Assembly: GCF_008831085.1 (NCBI RefSeq)
Contig: NZ_WBJY01000001.1
Coordinates: forward strand, 310,001-374,000
DNA: 64,000 nt
Reading direction: 5' to 3'
Origin: Pseudoclavibacter endophyticus
GTDB lineage: Bacteria > Actinomycetota > Actinomycetes > Actinomycetales > Microbacteriaceae
Position numbers and translations under genes: made by a program
In this document: positions 42,747 to 50,346 of the stretch, in pieces
Numbering within the stretch: the first letter of the stretch is position 1
How the letters are laid out: every line of letters starts with the position of its first letter
The notes under the pieces: model-generated
What the model was told of the DNA's origin: nothing
Seen by the model: only the letters and a program-made list of their open reading frames with translations
Databases searched by the model: none

Positions 42747-43808
42747 TCATGCCGCGTCCGCATCCGCCTGCTGGTAGAGGTCGAAGGCGCCCTGACCGAG
42801 GATCGATCCCTCCGAATGCGTCGCGTTCCCCGTCGAGTTGACGGCGGCGACGTACCCGGCTCCGATCTGATTGTCGTAGTAAGCCATCCACGCGCCACCA
42901 GACGACCCGGGCGTCATGTCGCACGCGTGCTCGTATCCGGCGGCCCAGCCCTGCTCCCAGCTGGTCGACGCGCAGAAGTACTCGTCGGTGCCGTCGTACG
43001 GCTCGGCGGTCGGGTAGCCGACCTGCACGATGTTCTGCACCGGCACGCCGAAGGCGATGCCCATGCCGCCGGTGACGTCCTGCACGCGCTGGCCGCCCTT
43101 TTCCTCCATCACCAGGAACGCGTGGTCCATCGTCCACCCCGAGCCGGTGACCGAGCCGCTCGGGCTGACCTGCGCGTTGTCGATGAAGTACTGCGGGATG
43201 TAGTACTGCACCGCGGCCCACTGGCCGTACGGCTGCTCCTGCGCGTTGTTGCGGTCGGCGGGAACGAATAGCACGCTCTGCGCGATCGCGTTGTTGTTGT
43301 CGAAGTCGACGAGGCAGTGCGCGGCCGTGACGACGATGCTGCGGCTCTTGCTCGAAACGACCGAGGCCGAGCACACGCCCATTCGCTCGCCGTCGAGCTG
43401 GATATACAGCCGGCCGAGGGTCGAGCCCGCGAGCCCGTTCCGGTCGAAGAGGGTGCCGGTCGGCACATCGCCGTACCCGTTCGGGCTTTCGGCAACGGGC
43501 GAGGGCACGGTCGGCGCGACGTACGCGCCCGTCGCGGGGTCGCCCGTTCCGCCCGAGATGCCGTTGTCGGGACTCGTGTATTGGATGCCCTCGGCGTCGG
43601 CGAAGAGGTCGGGATCCGACCAGAAATCGTGCGTTTCCTGCGGTGACGACTCGAAGTCGTCGCGCAGGGCGAGCGATCCGGCTTCGCCCGGCGGCATGTA
43701 CGGCGCGTACCCGCCCGAGGACGCTTCCGCCGTCGGCGCGGTGGCGCAGCCCGACAGTGCGAGCACGGCCACGATTAGCGCACCGGTCACCTTGAAGATG
43801 CGGTTCAT
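42747..43808 (-). CDS. Secreted trypsin-like serine protease, lipoprotein
   Basis: A 353-residue protein from ATG 43808, with GGAGG 8 bases before it. Lipobox LSGC (Cys about 21) follows a hydrophobic signal. The chymotrypsin-fold triad is visible: His in VTAAHCLVDF, Asp in TMDHAFLV, Ser in TPGSSGGAW. Cys pairs (GVCSAS...AAHC; FCAST...HACDM) look set for disulphides. It is a surface endopeptidase related to glutamyl-endopeptidase-like proteins. Residues 30-120 are an Asp/Pro/Gly-rich linker. Physiological substrates are unknown. Confidence 0.85.
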   Translation of the reverse strand: MNRIFKVTGALIVAVLALSGCATAPTAEASSGGYAPYMPPGEAGSLALRDDFESSPQETHDFWSDPDLFADAEGIQYTSPDNGISGGTGDPATGAYVAPTVPSPVAESPNGYGDVPTGTLFDRNGLAGSTLGRLYIQLDGERMGVCSASVVSSKSRSIVVTAAHCLVDFDNNNAIAQSVLFVPADRNNAQEQPYGQWAAVQYYIPQYFIDNAQVSPSGSVTGSGWTMDHAFLVMEEKGGQRVQDVTGGMGIAFGVPVQNIVQVGYPTAEPYDGTDEYFCASTSWEQGWAAGYEHACDMTPGSSGGAWMAYYDNQIGAGYVAAVNSTGNATHSEGSILGQGAFDLYQQADADAA

Positions 43809-44060
43809 TCGGCGGGCCTCCACGCGGGCGAGTTCTGGGGGTCGTCTCCTGTCGGCCGCCGCGAAACATGCGACCGGGGGCGCCAGGCAGCAGCACCTGT
43901 GCGCGTCGATCTCCGCGGGGGCGCGGCAGTAACCATGCTAATCCGGTACCCCCTCCCGAGCGATCGTTCGAGAGGTGACACTGCAGTGCGCGAATCGGAT
44001 GACGGCACGCGTCGTCGAGTCAGCCGGAATAGTGCGGCCGTGCGGGGCGTTCGCTCGGTC

Positions 44061-45119
44061 ATGACGCCGGTGCCCTTCTCTGTCCTCGACCTTGCGATCC
44101 TGAACGCGAACGATGACGTGCATTCGGCCCTTGCCGCCACGCTCGAGCTTGCCCGAGTGGCAGACGGTCTCGGCTACCGCCGGTTCTGGGTCGCGGAGCA
44201 CCACAACGGCGAGAGCATCGCGTCGACGTCACCACCCGTGTTGCTGGGGGCGATCGGGGCGGCGACCACGAGCATCCGCATCGGATCAGGTGGCGTCATG
44301 CTGCCGAATCACGTGCCGTACGTCGTCGCCGAGCAGTTCGCGCTGCTCGACGGCCTCTACCCCGACCGGGTCGACCTCGGCGTGGGCCGGGCTCCGGGCA
44401 CCGATCCGTTCACTGCCGCGGCGCTTCGGCGCGACCAGTCGCGTCAGGCGGTCGACGACTTCCCGAGCGACGTGATCGAGCTGCTCGGATTCTTCGGTGA
44501 CGTGCGTGAGTTCCACGACCCCGACACCCTGAAGCGCCTGCGAGTGGCGCCCGAGTCCGAAACGCATCCGCGTGTGTGGATGCTCGGGTCGAGTCGGTAC
44601 GGCGCGGAGCTCGCCGGGAAGCTCGGCCTGCCGTACGCGTTCGCGAATCACTTCGGCATGGCGAGCGACCCGCGTGCCGCCGCCGATCACTATCGGAAGC
44701 ACTTCGAGCCCTCCCCGCTGCTCGCGGAGCCGTACCTCATGATGTCGGCGTCGGCCGTGACCGCCGAGTCGCGCGAGGCCGCCCAGCGGCTGTCGCTGCC
44801 CGCGAAGGTGATGATGCACCAGATCCGCCTCGGCCGGGTCACGAAGGTGATGTCGCCCGAGGACGCGGCCGTGTATCGCGAGCGCGTGGTCGACCGCGAG
44901 GTGTTCGAGGCGTCGCCCGGCATCCAGTACGCGGGCACGGCCGAGGTCGTGCTGTCGGGGCTCGAAGCGCTCGCGGCCGAGACCGGCGCGGACGAGATCA
45001 TGCTGGCGGGCACCATCTACGACCCGGCCGATCGCGTCCGCATGCTGCGGGAGCTGGCGGCTCTGCGGGCGCCGGTGCCGGAGGGGGCGCGCGACGAGCG
45101 CGAGCCCGTCGCCGCCTGA
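44061..45119 (+). CDS. Luciferase-like (LLM class) flavin-dependent oxidoreductase
   Basis: A 352-residue LLM-class monooxygenase of the MsnO8/alkanal-monooxygenase-like subgroup. FSVLDLA at the start, YRRFWVAEHHN, RIGSGGVMLPNHVPYVVAEQF and LDLGVGRAPGTDP are characteristic for FMNH2-using TIM barrels. It would oxidise a small organic substrate with reduced flavin from a partner reductase. ATG 44061 matches the family N-terminus; the open frame extends upstream but lacks likeness. It is monocistronic and convergent with the azoreductase. Confidence 0.85.
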   Translation: MTPVPFSVLDLAILNANDDVHSALAATLELARVADGLGYRRFWVAEHHNGESIASTSPPVLLGAIGAATTSIRIGSGGVMLPNHVPYVVAEQFALLDGLYPDRVDLGVGRAPGTDPFTAAALRRDQSRQAVDDFPSDVIELLGFFGDVREFHDPDTLKRLRVAPESETHPRVWMLGSSRYGAELAGKLGLPYAFANHFGMASDPRAAADHYRKHFEPSPLLAEPYLMMSASAVTAESREAAQRLSLPAKVMMHQIRLGRVTKVMSPEDAAVYRERVVDREVFEASPGIQYAGTAEVVLSGLEALAAETGADEIMLAGTIYDPADRVRMLRELAALRAPVPEGARDEREPVAA

Positions 45120-45148
45120 GCCCGTCGACTCATCCCCGACCGATCGAC

Positions 45149-45805
45149 TCAGGCAACCCCTGCGCCGCGGGCAGCCGCCAGCTCCTGACCGTACGTGCGG
45201 GCGTCGGCCTCGGCATTCTCCTTGAGTTCCTTCGCAGCATCGGCGAACGCATCCATCGCGGGATTGACCCCGACCAGCGTGAACGGACGCTGCACGACGC
45301 GTAGGTCGAGTCCCCAGACGTCCTCGAGGACGCGCCGCAGCCATGGCGTGGAGTGGTCCCATCCCTCCTTGGGCGTGCCGGGGTCGTAGTTGCCGCCGAG
45401 CACGGTCACGAGTGTGGCGGGCTTTCCCCTCAGGGCCGTGCCGGTCGGGTCGATCCGCGGATCCGTGTAGGCCACGTCGAACCAGGTCTTGAAGTGCTGC
45501 GAGACGCCGTAGTTGTACAGCGGCACGGCGAACAGCAGCGCGTCGGCGGCGAGCAGCTCGTCGGCCAGGGTCGACGCCAGTGCGCGCGCCTCACGCTGTC
45601 GTTCTGTGCGCTCCTCGGGCGCGACGGTTCCGCCGGTGACGGCGTCCGACCACGCCGTGGCGGGCACCGGGTCGGCCGCGAGGTCGCGCCTGGTCACGGT
45701 CGAGTTCGGGTGGGATGCCGTCCATTCGGCTTCGACGAGATCGGCGAGCGAGCGGCTGGCGGACGTGGCGGGAAGGATGCTGGCGTCCAGGCGGAACAGG
45801 GACAT
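45149..45805 (-). CDS. FMN-dependent NADH-azoreductase/quinone reductase family
   Basis: A 218-residue flavodoxin-like-fold enzyme. It begins MSLFRLDASILPATSASRSL (phosphate loop for FMN), with AVPLYNYGVSQHFKTWFD in the middle and VTVLGGNYD after it, matching AzoR-type NAD(P)H oxidoreductases that reduce quinones or azo bonds by two electrons. It is divergent from an HxlR regulator over 76 AT-rich bases, a common arrangement in which HxlR represses the reductase until quinone or electrophile stress. Confidence 0.85.
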   Translation of the reverse strand: MSLFRLDASILPATSASRSLADLVEAEWTASHPNSTVTRRDLAADPVPATAWSDAVTGGTVAPEERTERQREARALASTLADELLAADALLFAVPLYNYGVSQHFKTWFDVAYTDPRIDPTGTALRGKPATLVTVLGGNYDPGTPKEGWDHSTPWLRRVLEDVWGLDLRVVQRPFTLVGVNPAMDAFADAAKELKENAEADARTYGQELAAARGAGVA

Positions 45806-45837
45806 GGGATGCCTTTCGTTTTCATAGTCGCTAAGAT

Positions 45838-45862
45838 TTACGTAGTAACTTACATAAATGTA
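45838..45862. promoter_or_regulatory. Putative HxlR operator, two AT-rich dyads
   Basis: TTAC-GTA-GTAA (45838-45848) and TACAT-AA-ATGTA (45851-45862) stand side by side between the divergent azoreductase and HxlR genes. The AT-richness is striking in a genome this GC-rich. They are the natural binding sites for the HxlR protein and probably overlap both promoters. Confidence 0.65.
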
Positions 45863-45881
45863 GCAGAGGTACGATGGAGGC

Positions 45882-46220
45882 ATGGCTGACGCCGAGCCGA
45901 CGATCCACGTGTGTGACGCAGCCGTCACGCTGGCCTTCAGCGTGCTCGGAAAGCGCTGGAACGCCATGATCGTGTCCTCGCTCGGTGGCGGCCCGGCCAC
46001 GTTCGTCGCCCTCCGCCGCGCGGTCTCCGGGATCAGCGATACCGTGCTGTCCGACCGCCTCACCGAACTCGCCCAGGCGGGTCTCGTCGAACGCACCGTC
46101 GATCCAGGGCCTCCCGTCACGGTGTCGTACGCGCTGACGACGTCCGGCGAGGGGCTGCTGCCGATCCTCGGCCAGCTCGGCGAGTGGGCGAAGGTGAACC
46201 TCGGGGCGCAGGCGCACTGA
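45882..46220 (+). CDS. HxlR-family winged-helix regulator
   Basis: A 112-residue HxlR (DUF24) regulator. An early Cys lies in IHVCDAAVTLAFSVLGKRWN. The recognition helix is in FVALRRAVSGISDTVLSDRLTELAQAGLV, followed by the wing PPVTVSYALTTSG. Members sense electrophiles or quinones, often by a conserved N-terminal Cys, which is present here. GATGGAGG precedes ATG 45882. It is divergent from the azoreductase, its likely target. Confidence 0.88.
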   Translation: MADAEPTIHVCDAAVTLAFSVLGKRWNAMIVSSLGGGPATFVALRRAVSGISDTVLSDRLTELAQAGLVERTVDPGPPVTVSYALTTSGEGLLPILGQLGEWAKVNLGAQAH

Positions 46221-46294
46221 CGGTCCAAATCGCCGATCCGGTCGTCGGCCGCGGCGGTTCGCCCCGCCTCGAGCCGACCGGGAGAATGTCAGGC

Positions 46295-47965
46295 GTGATC
46301 TCCGCGAACAACGCAGCGCCAGCATCCGCCCCCGCCTTCGATGACCCGGCCGATGCGCCCGACTCGAGCGACCTCGATCGCCTCGCGCGCATCCGCGACG
46401 CACTGGCCGCGGCCGAGTACACGGTCGACGGCGTCGAGCGCTTCCTCGGCGCGGACGCGTCGGCGGCACTCCATCGCGATCTGCTCGTGCCGGCCTCGTT
46501 GCGCGCGGCGGAGGGAGCGGCGAGTGAGCCGGCGCTCGCGGCCCTGGTGCGGCTGTTCCTGCTCGCCGAGCCCGTCGAGCGCAGCCTCGTACCGGCGGCC
46601 GGCGACCTCGTCGCCGCGCGATTCGCCGCCGAGGCCGACGTTGCTGCGGGCGGGGATGAGGACGCGGCGACGCACCTCGTCGCCCTCGTCGACGTGCGCC
46701 CCTACGCGACCGACGGCGGCCTCGACACCTGGATCTGCTCGGACCTCGGTGGCGTGCAGCTCGGCGCGCAGTCGGGCGCGGGCGTCCGGCAGCCGCTCCG
46801 CCGCGACCACGTCGTCGGCATCGGGCCGGCGACCACGAACCTCGCGCAACTGACGCCCCGCGACGAAATTGACCGGGCCCTCGACCTCGGCGTCGGCATG
46901 GGTGTGCAGGCGCTCCATCTGCTCGCGCACGCGAAATTCGTCGTCGCGACCGACATCTCGGCGCGCGCCCTCGCGTTCGCCCGCGTCAACCTGCTGCTCG
47001 CCGCGCCCGCGCTCGGCATCGACCCGGCGCGGCTCGACGAGCGCGTGAGCCTGCGCCTCGGCAACCTCCTCGCGCCCGTCGCCGGCGAGCGGTTCGACCT
47101 CGTGGTGTCGAACCCGCCATTCGTCATCACCCCGCGGACGGCCGGCGAAGGCGCGAGTGACCAGTACACGTACCGCGACGGCGGGAGGCCCGGTGACGCG
47201 ATCATCGAGGGGCTCGTGCGCGGCATCGGCGACGTGCTCGCGCCCGGCGGCGTCGCCGTCATGCTCGGCAACTGGGAGGTGCACGAGGGTGACGAAACCT
47301 GGCACACGCGTCTTGAGCGCTGGCCGGCGGCCGACGTCGACCTCTGGGTCGTTCAGCGCGAGCGCGCCACACCGATCGAGTACGCCGACATGTGGCTGCG
47401 CGACGCGGCCGAGAACGCCGAATTGGTCTCGTGGCGCGAGGCGTTCGTGGCCTACCTCGCCGATTTCGCGGGCCGCAGCGTCGACGAGGTCGGCATGGGG
47501 ATGCTCGTGTTGCGTCGGCGCGCGGATGACGCGGATGCCGCCGGCGCCGCCCCGCTGCGCCGTTTCGAAGGGCTCACGCACCAGCTCGAGCAGCCGCTGG
47601 GGGAGAGGGTGCGCCGCACGCTCGACCGGGTCACGTGGCTGCGGGGTCTCGCCGATGACGCGGCACTGTGGGACGAGACCCTCGTCGTCGCGGGAGACAT
47701 CAGCGAGGAACGACACTCGCGGCCCGGGGACGAGCATCCGTCGGCCATTCTGCTGCGGCAGGGCGGGGGCTACCGGCGTACCTATCCGTGCTCGACGGAG
47801 CTGGCGGGCTTCGTCTCGGTGTGCGATGGCGACCTCGCGGGCGGGCAGATCGTCGCCGCCCTGGCAGAACTGCTTGGCGTCGACGCGGTCGGGCTCGGCG
47901 AGCAGCTCGCGCCGCAGGTGCGCGACCTCGTCGAGCTCGGGTTCCTCGAGCCCGTGTGGGTGTGA
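46295..47965 (+). CDS. Methyltransferase (DUF7059/DUF7782-type, NPPF motif)
   Basis: A 556-residue protein. The central Rossmann domain has LDLGVGMGVQALHLL (S-adenosylmethionine loop) and VVSNPPFVITP (NPPF, as in N-methylases acting on nucleic acid or glutamine). An N-terminal helical domain (about 1-150) and a C-terminal 120-residue domain flank it; this three-part layout is common in uncharacterised actinobacterial methyltransferases. GTG 46295 has GGGAGA at a good distance; ATG 46286 is an alternative. The target is unknown. It follows HxlR closely on the same strand but is probably independent. Confidence 0.8.
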   Translation: MISANNAAPASAPAFDDPADAPDSSDLDRLARIRDALAAAEYTVDGVERFLGADASAALHRDLLVPASLRAAEGAASEPALAALVRLFLLAEPVERSLVPAAGDLVAARFAAEADVAAGGDEDAATHLVALVDVRPYATDGGLDTWICSDLGGVQLGAQSGAGVRQPLRRDHVVGIGPATTNLAQLTPRDEIDRALDLGVGMGVQALHLLAHAKFVVATDISARALAFARVNLLLAAPALGIDPARLDERVSLRLGNLLAPVAGERFDLVVSNPPFVITPRTAGEGASDQYTYRDGGRPGDAIIEGLVRGIGDVLAPGGVAVMLGNWEVHEGDETWHTRLERWPAADVDLWVVQRERATPIEYADMWLRDAAENAELVSWREAFVAYLADFAGRSVDEVGMGMLVLRRRADDADAAGAAPLRRFEGLTHQLEQPLGERVRRTLDRVTWLRGLADDAALWDETLVVAGDISEERHSRPGDEHPSAILLRQGGGYRRTYPCSTELAGFVSVCDGDLAGGQIVAALAELLGVDAVGLGEQLAPQVRDLVELGFLEPVWV

Positions 47966-48007
47966 GGCCGGGGCGGGACGCGGCTGCCGAGATCGTGCCG
48001 GCCGTGA

Positions 48008-49495
48008 TTACTCGGCGCCGAGCCGGCTCGGCGGCACCAGCACTCGACGGCGGTCGCGCACCCAGATGACGCCGCGCTCGCGGTGCTCCTGCCGGGTCGC
48101 GAATCGGTAGCGATAGCTGAGCGCGCGCACGTAGGCCGGGCGCTGGCCGCCGAACGGATCGCGGCGCAGCAGCCGGAGCGTTGCGCGATCGCCCTCTAGC
48201 AGCCGCTGGAGGAACGGCACGAACCACTCTTCGAGCGGCGTGCCGAGCGCCAGGAACCACATGAGCCAGTCGAGGCGCAGGTGGTAGGGCGCGAACTGGC
48301 GCGGCACGCGCCGTACGTCGCCGGGCTTGCCCTTGAACGCGTACTCGTGCCACGTCGCGGTGTCGGGATCGTCGTCGAGCGTGCCCTCGACCACGATCTC
48401 GTCGCGGGTTTTCGTGACCGTGCCGAAGGCGCCGTAGGCGTTTGCGAGCTGCAACCGGTTGAAGCCGGCGTTCATGAGCTGTCGGCGCGCGAAGAGATTG
48501 CGCAGCGCGGGCCAGCTGAGCGCGACGTAGACCGCCCCGACGGTCGTCGTGATGACGAGCCAGGGGAGTGACAGGCCGTCGATGAGCCACGGCGCCTCGG
48601 TTGCCGCACGCGGCGCGCCGGTGTCTTCACCGGGAACGCCGACCGCTGAGAACGCGAGCACGATCGTCGCCCAGTTCAGCCACGCGAAGTTTCCGGTCGC
48701 GACGAGCCACAACTGGGTCGCGATCACGATGACGGCCGCGACCGCGCCGACGACGACCGGCTCCGGTCCCGGCACCCAGAGCGACAGGATGGGTGCGAAG
48801 AGCAGCGGCGGAACGATGAGCTGCGCGAAGTGATTGCCGAGGACTTCGAGCTGGTGAAACCGCCGGGGGAGCAAGTGCGCCTGGCGGCTGAGCGGGCCGG
48901 GCATGGGCTGCGTCTCGTGGTGATAGGTCATCGCGGTGAGGTCGCGCCACTCGCGCCCGCCGCGCAGCTTGATGAGCCCGGCGCCGAACTCGAGGCGGAA
49001 CACGAGCCACCAGAACAGCACGATCACGATGGTCGGCGGCGGCTGCGAGTTCGACCCGAGGAAGGCGGCGAGGAAGCCGGCCTCGAGCAAGAGCATCTCC
49101 CACCCGAAGCCGTAGAAGGTCTGCCCGACGCTCGTGACCGACATGTAGCCGAACCAAAGCGCGAGGAAGCACACCATGGGCAGCCACGGCGGGCCGAGCT
49201 GCGGCACGCCGACGAACAGCAGGGCCGCGACGGCGATGCCGCACCAGCAGAGCGCCGCGAGCCGGCGGTCGGTGTACCTGATCCAGCGGAAGATCGTCGG
49301 TTTGAGCAGCCGCCCACGCGACTTCGAGCCGCGCGCCCACTCGAGCAGCTCTGGGGCGGGCATGAGGCCGCGCTCGCCGAGCAGTGGCCGGAACTGGTTC
49401 AGCGTCGAGACGAAGGCGATGAGGAACAGGGCCGCGATGCCGCGTTGCAGCACCTGCCGCGCGAACTCGAAGTCGACCGCCGCGAAGCCGTCCAT
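48008..49495 (-). CDS. Lipase maturation factor (LMF1) family membrane protein
   Basis: A 495-residue polytopic protein. About seven helices lie in residues 10-320, with the LMF1 signatures FGYMSVTSVGQTFYGFGWEMLLLEAGFLAAFLG, RLEFGAGLIKLRGG..W and TYHHETQPMP. The C-terminal 150 residues form a soluble domain with WHEYAFKGKPGD and LRLDWLMWFLALG. The vertebrate protein assists lipase folding; bacterial homologues have no proven role. ATG 49495 is chosen at MDGFAAVDFEFA, right before the first helix. It is divergent from csoR. Confidence 0.83.
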   Translation of the reverse strand: MDGFAAVDFEFARQVLQRGIAALFLIAFVSTLNQFRPLLGERGLMPAPELLEWARGSKSRGRLLKPTIFRWIRYTDRRLAALCWCGIAVAALLFVGVPQLGPPWLPMVCFLALWFGYMSVTSVGQTFYGFGWEMLLLEAGFLAAFLGSNSQPPPTIVIVLFWWLVFRLEFGAGLIKLRGGREWRDLTAMTYHHETQPMPGPLSRQAHLLPRRFHQLEVLGNHFAQLIVPPLLFAPILSLWVPGPEPVVVGAVAAVIVIATQLWLVATGNFAWLNWATIVLAFSAVGVPGEDTGAPRAATEAPWLIDGLSLPWLVITTTVGAVYVALSWPALRNLFARRQLMNAGFNRLQLANAYGAFGTVTKTRDEIVVEGTLDDDPDTATWHEYAFKGKPGDVRRVPRQFAPYHLRLDWLMWFLALGTPLEEWFVPFLQRLLEGDRATLRLLRRDPFGGQRPAYVRALSYRYRFATRQEHRERGVIWVRDRRRVLVPPSRLGAE

Positions 49496-49568
49496 GCCGC
49501 CAGGGTACGCCCGCAGTCGGCACGGGCGGAATCCGTGCGCCCGCGACCGTCCGGAGTCCCTGGGCGCG

Positions 49569-49587
49569 GGTACCCTCCCGGGGTACC
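49569..49587. promoter_or_regulatory. CsoR-type operator upstream of csoR
   Basis: GGTACCC-N5-GGGTACC (49569-49587) ends 9 bases before the csoR start. The G-tract palindrome is the typical CsoR binding site, so this indicates copper-responsive autoregulation. Confidence 0.75.
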
Positions 49588-49595
49588 ATGAAGGC

Positions 49596-49979
49596 ATGGT
49601 TGACGCCGCGATCACGCCCCCGTCCGATGTCGATACTCTCGCCGCCGGCGGGGAGCACTGCTCGGCTCACGAGGCGACCGGGCACCACGGCTACGCCGGC
49701 GACGCGCAGGCCCTGCAGAACCGCCTTCGACGCATCGAGGGGCAGGTGCGGGGCATCCAGCGCCTGATCGACGAAGACACGTATTGCATCGACGTGCTGA
49801 CGCAGGTCAGCGCCGTGAAGTCGGCGCTCGACCGAGTGGCCATGCTGCTGCTCGAAGATCACTTGAGCCACTGTGTCGTCGGCGCCGCCGAGGCCGCCGC
49901 GACGTCGGGCGACGCCACGGAGGTGAACGAGAAGGTCCGCGAGGCGGCCGTGGCGATCGAGCGACTCGTCAAGAGCTAG
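49596..49979 (+). CDS. csoR: Copper-sensing repressor CsoR
   Basis: A 127-residue CsoR/DUF156 protein. The core LRRIEGQVRGIQRLIDED begins the helical bundle. Cu(I) ligands Cys in TYCIDVL and His/Cys in LEDHLSHC give the C-H-C pattern of true copper sensors. An extra 30-residue N-terminus has a Cys and several His. It should release DNA when Cu(I) binds, de-repressing copZ-copA. Palindromic G-tract sites precede both this gene and copZ. ATG 49596 is used; ATG 49588 is in another frame. Confidence 0.9.
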   Translation: MVDAAITPPSDVDTLAAGGEHCSAHEATGHHGYAGDAQALQNRLRRIEGQVRGIQRLIDEDTYCIDVLTQVSAVKSALDRVAMLLLEDHLSHCVVGAAEAAATSGDATEVNEKVREAAVAIERLVKS

Positions 49980-50059
49980 GGCGCGGTCGCGGTCGACCGT
50001 GCACGTGGGGCCGGAACGTGACCGGAGCGTCGCAGGCGGACGATCGTCGCATCCGGAAT

Positions 50060-50076
50060 ATACCCCGCAGGGGTAT
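50060..50076. promoter_or_regulatory. CsoR-type operator upstream of copZ-copA
   Basis: A perfect palindrome ATACCCC-GCA-GGGGTAT (50060-50076) lies about 45 bases before the copZ start. It has the same G-tract logic as the site at 49569, which supports one CsoR regulon. Confidence 0.85.
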
Positions 50077-50121
50077 GGTTGGGGCGAGGGAACGAGACGG
50101 ATGCGACGCAAGGAGGACACC

Positions 50122-50346
50122 GTGAGCATGACGACCGAGTACGTGATCGCCGGTATGAGCTGCGCGCACTGCGAGCGCGCCGTGGCCGGGGAGCTTCAAG
50201 GGATCGACGGCGTCGAGCACGTCGACGTCAGCGCCGAGCGCGGCACCGCCACGGTCACGAGCGAGCGAGCGCTCGATCCCGAGACGGTCCGTGCAGCGGT
50301 CGACGAAGCGGGCTACGAGCTCGCCGGCTCGGAGGGGCGATCATGA
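50122..50346 (+). CDS. copZ: Copper chaperone CopZ (heavy-metal-associated domain)
   Basis: A 74-residue single HMA domain: [11 protein letters not shown] has the CxxC Cu(I) site, with a [12 protein letters not shown] strand and a late DEAGYEL. It passes Cu(I) to the CopA ATPase. GTG 50122 has AAGGAGGACACC before it; ATG 50128 is an alternative. The stop overlaps copA (ATGA), so the two are translationally coupled. Confidence 0.9.
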   Translation: MSMTTEYVIAGMSCAHCERAVAGELQGIDGVEHVDVSAERGTATVTSERALDPETVRAAVDEAGYELAGSEGRS

